Origin: Cylicocyclus nassatus
Taxonomy: Eukaryota > Nematoda > Chromadorea > Rhabditida > Strongylidae
NCBI GenBank assembly: GCA_958299035.1
Contig: CATQJL010000305.1
Coordinates: 33,369,733 to 33,433,732, forward strand
Length of the DNA stretch: 64,000 bases
Direction of reading: 5' to 3'
Of the stretch, positions 27,601 to 39,600 are shown in pieces; positions within the stretch are counted from its first letter, which is position 1; every line of letters begins with the position of its first letter. The notes beneath the pieces are model-generated. The model was not told the DNA's origin. It worked only from the letters and a program-made list of their open reading frames with translations, and searched no databases. The translations under genes were made by a program, and so were the position numbers.

Positions 27601-30600
27601 GTCGCTCCAAAGAAGTCAGACAGACTTTTTTGAACGCCATTGGAATTTGGGCCGCTGCACCTGATAGTCCCTCGACATATGGCATACTATTCGAAAGAGC
27701 TTTCCAAACTCTTTCTAATGATTACTTGAATATTCAAAAATTGCACATTATTTTATACAAAAAAGGCACTTTATTCGAAAAAGTGCGGTGAGAAAAGTCA
27801 AAGTAATTTGCATATGTATGGATAGAGCTTAAAAAGCACTATCAAAAAGCAACTGCTAAGTTTGGGCTTATTTGATTACCTTGATGAAAGAATAAGTAAT
27901 ATGTCTCTTGATACCCGATGCTATATCTTCTGTTCTAAAGCCTTGGGACCACCGAGCTATTGTGCATTTGGTGACAGTCCCCTCACCCATTGCTGCTCAC
28001 ATATCTCTGGTAGGCTCACTTTTTTACTGCGGCGTTGCTGCTCAAAGTTCAAAATTACTTGAAGTGGTGAGCTTCAGTTTTAAGCGCTTATAGAATTAAC
28101 GCCATGTGACAGTGCCCAACTATAGACCTCGATCAGAAGGTTTTGTTATGTACTAACATCTGCCAAAACTTGGACTTCCAATTAGCTTTTCTATTTGAGA
28201 AAACTGCATTTATTCTCTAGCTGCCCCATTACTTTTAGATCACCCTAATATATTAGATACACCCTATTTTCAACTTCGAATCCAGAATTTTTACTAAAAA
28301 TTTCACTTATAACTTTCCGCATAACATTGAACTTGAAGGTCCTCAGCTTTGATGGTAAGTTTTAAGCTCAGTTCTTGGTAAAAGTAGAACTAGAGTAGCG
28401 AGACGATTTGTTTATCTATCCCGTAAGGTATTACTGGAAAATGCGCATTTCAATGCTGATTCCAAATCTGTCCTTCGTATCCTTGAAAGTTAATTCCAAG
28501 ACGAGTTATAAGCGTTTGCTAATAGATGTCCCCGCCAAGCCTTCTTAGATCCTCGCTAAAATCCTCTCCACCACGCTCGCGCTCCCAATTATCTCTTACG
28601 ACCATAGGCGGCAGGCCTTTGGTTCCTCTCGCACCGCATCCACAAGTGATTTGCACAGAAGAAATTTTGGAATGAGTGGTTTCTCTGCATGATTTGTTTC
28701 TATGCTAATGCTACAGATTTCTATTAAGTGGTCTCAAAAGTTTTTTAATCTTGACTTTTTACAGGAATAAGTCATACAGTTCTTAAATCTAACTAGGGTG
28801 CAAGATACCGTTCTATAGAGTCGAGCTCTATAAGGACGCCTTCATACCGCGCCCACAACCGCCGCTAGCAGCCCGTAGCAGCCGCCCGATGTTCGTAGCC
28901 GCCGCTGGCCGCTTTTATTCATAGAAGAGCAAAATCATCAAATTCTTTCTACTTTAAGTGCACCCGCCCACGCTTTCTATCTTTTATGCGTTTGTCTTCC
29001 TAGTGTCGCTAATGTGCAGTTCAACTCTCACACATTACAGAAGTTGTTTGATTAGCACCGATAGCCAAGGTAAAGATTAAAGGACGGACGCATCCCAAGG
29101 CAGAAGAAATCACACCGCGAAGAAACTTTGGTAAGCTATGGCTCAATTGCGAAGCACCAAGAAGATAACCAATCTGAGGCAACAAAATAATAACAACAAT
29201 GGAGACAAGTATAATATTATATAAGATCGCAATGCATAATGGCTGCAACAGGAAGAAAAAAAGCGTGTAAGATGGAAAGCTTGGGCGGTGCACTCAAAGT
29301 AGTAAGAATTTGATGATTTCGCGTCTGTACAAATAAAAGCGGCCAGCGGCGGCTACGGGCTGCTACCACTGCTAGCGAAGACTGCTTGCGCGGTATAGAG
29401 CACCTTAAGATGGTGTGTAAGAGTTCGCACCAGCTTCAAGCATCTCGAACTAGAAGCCGAAATCTAGCAAGGGATACCAGATCGCAATGGCGAACCGAAA
29501 TGATATGCATATCATTATGCGCCTTGTTGAACTGATTTCAAATCTTACTTCCATATTGCTAAGCTGTTCTCTAACAGAAGTATGAGTGTTGAATGTCCAG
29601 AATTGGCAAACATTCAGTGACACATCTTCAAGAACTACTTTATCAGAAACATATGTTCGACATACGTTTGCATTCCCCGTAGTTGATGCACCCAGAACCA
29701 TGCCAACTGACCACTCTCAGCTGGTTCATAAAACACATTACTCATCAAAACCCTAATAAGTTCACACCTTTAACCGTATATAGGTTCATACTGAATTGCT
29801 CAGCAGATAAGAGAGGCAGATTTGGAATCAGCTTATCAAGGCGCATCTAAGGATATGCATATCATTTCGGTTCGCTGCAACCTGATATCCTTCCCTTGTA
29901 AGAAGTTTTGGGCGCCCGAAATTCAAATTGATTTATTTCTTCCTCCAAAACAAATTTATCGGACCTCTCACTCGCTCACATATATATGCTCCATCTTAGG
30001 GTTGGGCCAGACTGCGCGGCGTACGCTGCGTACGCCGCGTACGCCGCTTCCCCGCGAAGTCTGGCTCAACCCTTATATATAAAGCTGAATGTCTGTTTGT
30101 CTGTACGTATGTGTGTACATATGTTCCGAATAGAAAATTCCATTTCTGAACCGATCTGGATCAAACTTGGCACGCATACACTTCGGACCCCGGCGGGTGT
30201 CATAGGCTACTTTTCGTTATCGATCGATACGATTTTATCGATTTTTTACAAAGTTTGAGCTACGGGGCTGGGAGTTGGTACAGGGGGTTAAGTGAGCATG
30301 CTGATTACGAATGTAATAATGACAGGGCCGGGCGGAGCCGGGTTTGCCAGCTAGTCTTATATATAACGCTGAATGTCTGTTTGTCTGTACGTATGTGTGT
30401 ACGTATGTTCCGAATAGAAAATTCCATTTCTGAACCGATCTGGATCAAACTTGGCACGCATACACTTCGGACCCCGGCGGGTGTCATAGGCTACTTTTCG
30501 TTATCGATCGATACGATTTTATCGATTTTTTACAAAGTTTGAGCTACGGGGCTGGGAGTTGGTACAGGGGGTTAAGTGAGCATGCTGATTACGAATGTAA

Positions 30601-33600
30601 TAATGACAGGGCCGGGCGGAGCCGGGTTTGCCAGCTAGTCTTATATATAACGCTGAATGTCTGTTTGTCTGTACGTATGTGTGTACGTATGTTCCGAATA
30701 GAAAATTCCATTTCTGAACCGATCTGGATCAAACTTGGCACGCATACACTTCGGACCCCGGCGGGTGTCATAGGCTACTTTTCGTCATCGATCGATATCG
30801 ATTTTATCGATTTTTTGCAAAATTTAAGCTACGGGGCTGGGAGTTGGCACAGGGGGGTAATCGAGCATGCTGATTACAAATATATCATTGACAGGGCCGG
30901 GCGGAGCTTGGTAAGCCATCTAGTATAATATAAAATTCCCAAGCTTCCAAAAAAGACTATCCTATGCTATTCACACGTAGCAAATGCATACTACGTATAC
31001 AGCCGCTTTTCAGCTCCTTACAATTTCCAGTTTTCAAGATATCAAATCAAGTTTTTCTTGCTAGAGTCCTTCTTGTTAAAAATCACTTTTAGATAGCTGC
31101 AAATCTGCAGTTGTACTTCTAACATGTTTGTAGTATACAGTTACTTACTTGCAAAAAACACGGAATTACTTTTCTGAAAGCTTGATTATTAAAAATTTTT
31201 AGTTTTCTCGGTTTCTAGCACACAAGGATATACAGCGACGGTCTATATAAATGTTCGATGCGGAGTGTATATGCACAAGCGCATGGATCCATTGATTTTG
31301 TTCTGTACAAAGATATAAATCTATTTCAATTTTCCGGGCATCTGAAACTTCCGCGATTTTGGCTTTTACCATGAGATGTACCAGAGCGGGTGCGAACAGT
31401 CACATGCCATTTTATAGAGCTTGTTTTGCTCTGCCGAATGATCCCCATCCGAATGGATTCAAGAATTGTATGACTTAATGCGGTAAAAACTTGAAATTGA
31501 AAAAAGTTATGGGATTACCCATTGCAAAAACCGCTTAGATATAAAATTTGTTGGTTTTGGGGATATTATTCATATGGAGATGGTCCTTTATTAAAGAGAT
31601 ACGTGGACTTATAGCAAATGGTTCTCTGCGTCTATCAATAAGTGACAAGGGTGGTGAATTTGTGGTCCACAGGAATTGGATCGTCGGATAACAGCTACTT
31701 ATCTCGCAGACGCTACAACGTATAGAGTAGTTTCTGAGAATGAATATCAAGCCTAACGTAAAAGACTTAACGATGTTTGGAGTGCAATAGCGAGATCTGC
31801 TGGGTATCCTGACAGATTCGTTAGCAGATTGAAAGTAACAAGTCCATGTTGTCCAGTCTTTTACAGCCTTTTCAAAACGCACAAGCTTTCCTTGCGCGAA
31901 CTACATTCAATGTCCCCGGAGACTTATAAGATTAGGCCGATTGTTAGTTGCGTGGGCGGTCCCGCTGATCGAATATCATGGTATCTGAACAAAATTGTGA
32001 GCCAACTGTTAACGAAAGTACCAGCGCATTTAACCAACTCCCGTACGTTTATCGAACAGCTCCGCAATGCTAAGTTTGATTCGAGCACAGTGATAGAGTC
32101 GTTCGACGTAACGTCTCTTTACACTAATATGCAGAACGACCAAGCTTTGCAAGCGCTATCGGAAATGTTGGATGAGTATGCTGGCACGATAAATATGTTT
32201 GGACTCAGCAAGGCAAACGCGATGGCCCTAAGCGAGTGTCTGAGCTGTAACATCTTCAGATGGTCTGGGACTTACTATTCCCAGATACGTGGATTAACTA
32301 TGGGCCAAAGACTAGCACCAGCTCTTGCCATATGCTTTATGAGTAAGATCGAAGAGCCGGTGTTAGCGCGAATGCCACTGCTGTATTGTCGTTACATCGA
32401 TGATTGCTGTGTTGTGACATCCACACAATCTGAAATGGACAAGTGTTACGAGATTTTGAATCAGCAATCACGATACATCAGGCTCACGCTCGAGACACCA
32501 CACGACGGCTGGCTGCCTTATCTGAACGCGCAGATAAAGTTGACCGATGGCATTGTAAGCACCAAGTGGCACCGCAAGGAAAGCTCCAAAAACATCCTCA
32601 TTAACGTCAAGTCCGCACACCCTGCATCTGTCAAACGTGCTGTCCTTAGGAATATGTTCAGAATGGCAATGCAGACGTGCAGCGGAGAGGATGAACGGCG
32701 TGAATCACGAAAGCTGGCTACCCAAATTGCTTGCAGCAATGGCTACCATCCCTCACCACATATTCGACATCTAAAAAGTGGTGAGCACCGAGCTGAAAAC
32801 AGACTTCCACTTTGCCTGCCATTCATCTCCGATAAGATCAGCGCGGCTATTCAAAAATGCATAATTCGTGCACAGCTGCAAGATGATGTTATGTTAGTCA
32901 ACATCCCAAGCGACAACATCAAACAACAGCTGGTGCAAAATCGGCTCTACGATCGTTACTGTATATCTAAGCAGTGCGTTGTTTGTCCGCACGGGAGACT
33001 GGGAGACTGCGCAAAGATGGGAGTTGTGCATCAACTCGAGTGTTTGAGCTGCAATGCACGTTACATTGGAGAAACAGGAAGAATGCTTAGCATTCGCGTA
33101 AAAGAACATCTTACAGATAAAAGGCGAAAGAACATGGCTTCAACGCTTGGCAGACATAGGCGCGAGGCGCATGGTGATGAAGATTTTGACATTAAAGTCA
33201 CGATTCTAACATTTGAAGAGGAGATCTCAGCTAGGAAAGCTATGGAAGCCTTCTGGATTTCTGCGAAGAATCCAGAAATGAACAACAAAAACGAATGTCT
33301 ATCAATAACCGCTGACTTTCTCCCGTTTGTATCATTATGCGAGTTACGATTGTAGATCATTTACCATCCAATGCAGTATAACTCATTCGTTCGTCGCACC
33401 GTCTCCTTCCGGTACGGACATCTGATGGCGAAGCGGTGGTTCCCTGGTATGTCTTTGCTTTCGCGATTTTTCTGGCAACTAGATTGGGTGAAGGCCGAAA
33501 ACTGGCAGAACTAGGGGAGACATTTGGTGGGCTGGACTCACTGATGAAGCTCAGAACCATTCTAGGCCTCTGACGAAGACGAAAGCGTTGAAACGTAAGG

Positions 33601-36600
33601 CCGTTGATACTGACTAATAAAGGACCACCTACCAACCTGTACGGCACAAGAAGAACACACAATACATACGAAGAATGCCCAGGTTCAAAACAGACGGAAC
33701 TTGGAAACTACTCCAAATTTGATTTTTCTGCATAGGGTCTTAAAAAAAATCCTAAAATTCGTCCTAAAATTTGCAATAAAAATCTAAGCAATTGGTATTA
33801 AGGTAATCGTTCCATTATCTGCTCTTTCGAACTGGGAAAGGTTTGTGCTGATTAAATTTTTTATGAAAAATTGACTTTTTCGGGCAAGCAATACCAAAAG
33901 GCAATTCTAATTTATTGGGTTGTAAAGAAAGTTCCCGGGCACATGCGAAAAATTTTTTAAATCGCTGTAACTTCAAGCAGATTGTATCTTCTTTGAAGCT
34001 ACAAACTTCACTGCAAAGACAACTTTGTCCACAACATATATTGTCTTGCTGGCTTCTCAGCACCTCACTGCGGTCCACCAGCATGCGCAGAATGGATGGT
34101 CGTCGCGAAAAGTGGTCTATTTGTGCAGGATTATCTCAGGCAGGATTTGAGCTGGAAAGCCCAGATGCTGTAGTTATATAGGTCTGCTGGGGCTATTATG
34201 GGTATCTTCACGTTTTTGAAGGACCAGCTGCAAAAAAATTTTGCCCAGAAAGTTAGAAAAATCTACCATTTTTTGCCCCTCAAAATGCACCATTTTTCGA
34301 GTAAGTGATTTGAATCCTTCTAGTTCTGCACAGAAAGACCAAATCTTTGATTAATGGAAACATCGTTGGGGTAATGCCTTGCACACTTTTTGGACCCATC
34401 ATCCAGGCGTGGCGATCCCTGCAGAAGCGACCAGCTGCGAAAAGAGTTGCAGTCAAAGGCAAGTTCGACAGCTTGTAACTCCTGAGCGCAGGTCGCAAAA
34501 CCCGAGCGCAGCTGCAGGTCAGATGTTGACAGGCTTCTCAATCAGATCACCCATGATTTGGACGAAATTCCTTGAACTGCACAGAAAAATAGGCACAGGA
34601 AGAAAAATTGTGAAATTTTTGTGGTTGAAAAGATTCCTCTTCTTGATTGCAGATCAAACACGTCTTGGCATCGATAAAAGTCAGAAGGCGTATTGAAAAC
34701 TTCAGGCTCCCGCTACTGAACAGTATAGAGAACTTGGTGTGAAAGTTCGACCGAGCGCCGAAAAAATGCGTTTGAAAATGAAATTTTCAAAAGTGCCCGG
34801 GAACTTTCTTTACAACCTAATATTTTATCATTTTTCGTTAATCATAACTTTTGATAGACGCGATGAATCAGCACAAGCTTTGCATAGTTCGAAATAGCAG
34901 ATAATGGAACCCATAATACCAAATGCTCTGATTTTTATTGCAAGATTTGGATTTTTTATGACCCTACACGGAAAATTTAGATTCGAGTAATTTTCTTCTA
35001 CCGGTACTATCTATGCAACAGATGACCATTAGAAGCAGCTAAGATGTCATTATAAAGAGCATGATTTATTCTTTCATTTCAAATAAAGCAGTCAAATCGA
35101 CTGAAAAAACCAGGAACGATATCCACGAAAGTCCATAATGGAGGAAAATGGACTTCCAAATCCCATTTTATTCGCTCGCGGTGGAAACTAGTCGGAATCT
35201 ACTTTTGTTAGCGTTATCCAAAAATTTCTATCTCATCGCAACCACGAGGCAAAGCGGTGTGATGAAAATGATTCAACCCTACTTGAGCTCTCGCTTGCGA
35301 AAGAGTCATGCGAAAAGTCCATTTAGAATGGGGCAAAATGGGATTTACCTCCATTTTAAATGGACTTGAAAGCCCATTTTACTCCCAGCAGCAAGGTGAG
35401 CTGGGACTAAGCCCATTTTTGACCCTTTTGCATATTTTTGATAGCGACTTTTTGAGAATGTGTTCCTTAGCCAATTCTAGGTTAACAAGTGAGTGTGAAA
35501 AGTTTCATGTCTTTTATGAAGTCTGAAATAAGTGTTTCTTTTCATATTCACACAAACGCTATAAAAATCATGGAAAAAGGTTAAATTCACCAAAATATTC
35601 GCTAACAAACTCAAATGCTTCCAAATATCAAGTCGATGCGAAAATTCCTATGTAAATCAAATGAAATTTGTTAACTCTTCAAATTATTAACCAAAACTAA
35701 ATTCATAATTTGTATTTGAAAATAAAAATGAATTGCGTTTTAATATAATTACTCAGAAGCTATTCTTTTGACTAATATCGCATAACCGAACCTCAAAGAC
35801 TGCATTTCAAACGCGATTTTGAGTATGGTCGCAAAAATTACTGAAATGGCACTAGCTAGCAAGAAAATTCTGTCAAAAATTTCCTTCTAGCAATAGTCCA
35901 TACATTCAACTACTTAGAGTAATAAACGCGTTAGTGTTAAGAGACAAAGAAGAGCTAAAGTAGAAAATTTGCGGAGTCATCTTTTTGCAGATTCGTAGTT
36001 TTTCCTCTTTAAAAAACTCTTTGGTTTGTAATGAGCACAAGGTTTCCTATGAGGTAAGCATTTTAAATCACGGATCGCAATGCAAGTCTAGTTTGCTTTC
36101 TGCAGAAAGCTCTGCATATAGATCATAGATGCATATCCATATATATATGGATTTGATTTTATGTAGATTCATAGCAGCCTTGAAAGACGAATGCTCGGAT
36201 GTTACATGTATTTTAGTTGAATGGAAGTATTTAGATGCCTAGTCATAGATAATGAATGACATAAAATATCCACGTGATTGTCATTGTGATGTTAGGTCAG
36301 CCCTAGTTAGATACCAACCACTTGGTGGAAATGAGTTTGCGAGAGTGAGTAAACGGGTTGAGGCAAGTTAGAGGAAAGTTTGCTCAAACATTTTGTATGG
36401 AATGAATGGATTCGCAAATGCGATATCTTATCGCACCGCAGGGATTAAGTCCATTTTATTCGCACGAAAAGCCCATTTCGCGGGGACTTTCGTGGATATC
36501 ATTCCAGAAGTTATGAATTTTTGAATTATGCGAACGAGCTTTCGGGACGACCTAGTATATACTTATATTTATATGCTTGGATATATAATAAAGGAAATGC

Positions 36601-39600
36601 CGCAGCGCGTACGCAGTGCCCCTTTGTGATGGGGAACAACGCTCCCCTTGCCCCATGGATGTTCATGACGGAGATACAATTTTCTTTTTCATCTGTTGAA
36701 CATATAGATCTTTTCAAATAACACTCTAAACTTTAGGTAAAACAAACTTTGTGTATAAAACATCCAAAAGCTTGTTTCAAAGGGTTTTTGAATTGGAAGA
36801 AGAAATAGTTTGCCGGTGACAGATACAGTTAAGAATTATGAGACAACTACTTTTGAAACAAGATTTTGGATGTGTATACTACGTTACTAAATTATGGACA
36901 GTCAAGGGAAATTGCAAAACTCAAACAGCGAGATCTGAATGCCAGCTTCACAGATCTTTTCCCTTGTCGAGGAAGTGCGAGCACACGGGCTTTAGTCGAC
37001 AAGGACGCTTTAAATTTGGCATGGCTTTTCATGAAAAAGCTGACGTGATTACCTGTCGTTGCAGAGGTGCTCACACTTGGCATTTACACAACGGTCTCCT
37101 GGAAACACTGCGTTATGATCCGTTTTAGGTTTGCCTGCAATGGTGAAAACATCTTTAGAAGTTGAGTCGAAAACAACAAACCAGTCATGTATGGATATGA
37201 TTGAGTAATCTCAATTGATCCTTGACAGCATCGTGTGAACGATTTTAAGCAAGCAGCAGAGAATCCTGTCGGTGCCACACATGGCTGATTTTTGTGAAGG
37301 AGGTCTTTGGCAAGCAAACAGCAATCGCAGCATTCCTACAATGTAGCATATCGATCACATTATACACTCTTCCAAAACTCTGTCCGCGGAATCTTGAGAA
37401 TCTTTCTTTCAGGTCCATGATGCGGATAGAAATTGTTAATCAGCCAGCCAGCTTTGGGATCCCACTACTTTCCAGATATTTGCGATTGCGAGTACAAACT
37501 TTTTGGCGATGCTTGAATTATGCCAGATAATGACTGATTAAACTATGCTTTGAAACGTGCACTTGAATGGTTTTCAGTGGGTGACGCGCTACATTGGCAA
37601 GTTTTCTTCAGGGCCTCGACCATATTGGTAGGCTGGGCGTAATGTTGACGCCTCTAGACGCATATTGTTCGCAAGTTGTTTCTTCTTGGCTAAGGCTTGG
37701 CAAAGGTGGCTTACGGATGCGTGCGCATCATTTTCGGGGTAATAAAAAGCAGGGGGAGGGGAGATGTTGTTTTTGTGGAATTCGTAGCGAAGCTTAAGGA
37801 AAGTGGCTGTTCTTCAACACCCTTCCTTATCAAACAAGACTATCCTTGTTCTCGCATGAGTCTCAGGGGCGCATTAACATCTGCGCTGAGTACGAAGCGC
37901 AGCTTATAAAAAAGCTATATCCTGAATCTCCGAAGTTGTTAAGTTCATACAGTCTATCCATTCTCAAGTGCTTCTACTACGCTTTACTGAAAACATATTG
38001 AACAGGGGCGAAAAGTTTTGCAAGTCGCTTTTTACAGTTTTTTGGATGATTCTGGAGGGTCGACCGTCTTTTCTTGAAGTCATTTTCCTTTTTAGAGTCA
38101 ATGAAAACATTTCAAAGTTGCACTGATTATCTAACCCAACAGCGCTGAGCATGCTTCTGATAGCAACAAAGAATGTATCGAAGTTATGAGATTTGCAATG
38201 AACCACCAGACTAAAGTCGAGGTCGAAAACCTCAATGTGACTGACGAAATCATCCACTTCCATTAGAAATATGCTTAGCAGTGTTGGGGTAGATAATGGG
38301 TATAACTTTGAAAAGTTTTCGTCGAATTCGAAGGAAAAAAATGACTATAAGGAAAAGACAATGGGCCACCGAGGATCATACAAAAAGCTGGAGCTTCTGT
38401 ACAGTATGTTTATAGTAAAGGATAGCAGAAACACCTGAGAATGGATAGACCATGTAATAAAATCAGAACTCTGAGGCTTCAAGATATAAAGCTTCCTTAC
38501 AAAACCCAATGCCAACCCTAGCGGAGCTTCAAATGCATGCACCCCTACAATATACACTCCCCAACTCCCTTCCCTCCCCCTCTCCCCCCCTCTACCCTCC
38601 ACGATCACCCCCTCACAATCTTCCCTCTTTACTCTGACCTCCTCGTCCCCTATAAACGTCGCAAGTGCTCAAGACTCCCTACCGTCCTACAAAATCAGGA
38701 GTTTCCTGTTTTAATATGCTTTCCGGCTTAACTTTTTGTAAAGTCAAGTGGCCTAGAGCCATCTGAAGACCCCTTAACGTGGCTTAGAGAAAATAATGTT
38801 GTAAATTCTGGCTTTCCTGATATAATTTTTTCAAAGTATTTACAATATATTAATTAACACCTTCTCACTCATTTAAAGGATTTTAGATCCCAGACTCTCT
38901 CTTCGCTTAATTAGAGCCCCCCCCCCCAAAGTTTTTGAGTGGCAGCAGAATGCTGACTGACTGTGACGTAGTTAAGATCTGACTACCTGAAGGTGTAGGA
39001 TATCAAGTAGATAGCTGTATAGGACTGTTGCTTGGAGTTTGAATTACAAGCTTGAAATCGACTGTTCAAGCTGACAAATCTGAATTCGTCTTCCAAAATC
39101 ACTACGCCTAGAAATAAGAGTGAAGCTGCGTTGCAAAAAATGTGAAAAGAAAGTGCCGGCTACTAAGACAGTAACCTTATAGATGGGTATCATAACTGAG
39201 AAACTCAGTTCCATATAAAAATTATACATTAGCGTTTGCGGACAGAATTTTCGAGGTAAATTGTTTGTAATCTGATGTTAGTTTCAAGGGAAGAAGCGTT
39301 AATGCCGCGTATAATAAGAATTATTCCTTTTATGAAGCAATCTGAAGGAAATTAGAAAGTAACGAAAACAGCTAGGGCATCTATGCTTGCTGCACTCGTT
39401 CAACACGTTTCGTCCCTTAAAATGCCTGGTAAGCGAAGAAGTATCGAGTCGTTCCAAAAGTTCTTTTCCTTTTTTTCAAGCTATGATAAAAACGCTATGA
39501 AATTCAGATGGCGGATGTTTCATACTCATTTTCCAAACTATCTACTCTTCCAGTCACTTGAGTGATCGCCGAGATTTCGAACCCATTTAACCTGCGCATG

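Larger units (their letters stand above)
28733..31521. mobile_element. Mariner-type MITE split by later insertions
   Basis: The left part (28733-28860; GGTCTCAAAAGTTTTTTAAT then GGTGCAAGATACCGTTCTAT) and right part (31380-31521; TGCGGTAAAAACTTGAAATT then GTTATGGGATTACCC) correspond to the two halves of the 518-bp element at 39776-40293. The 2.5 kb between holds an inverted GC-rich pair (28865-28925 with 29330-29395), an inverted pair at about 29455-29530 with 29838-29905, a GC-rich palindrome at 29999-30070 and the Helitron-like array. It is best read as nested insertions; boundaries of the inner pieces are approximate. Confidence 0.5.
31530..33660 (+). mobile_element. Penelope-like retroelement (PLE), 5'-truncated
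   Basis: It comprises a degraded 5' part (31530-31830, with a recognisable SDKGGEFVV motif interrupted by stops), a long RT plus GIY-YIG frame (31829-33355) and a 3' non-coding region with a hammerhead-type motif (33565-33602), ending near ATAAAGGACCACC. It lies antisense inside the 10.4-kb fibulin intron. RT with YIDD plus a C-terminal GIY-YIG nuclease defines Penelope-like elements. The exact boundaries and target duplication are not visible. Confidence 0.85.

Noticed and set aside
30255..30928. Repeated open frames with [20 protein letters not shown] peptides as a gene family
   Set aside because: These are translations of the Helitron-like tandem units, not genes.
33537..33555. CTGATGAAGCTCAG near the PLE end as a hammerhead core
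   Set aside because: It is not followed by a GAAA core and paired stems; the better motif lies 30 bases downstream.
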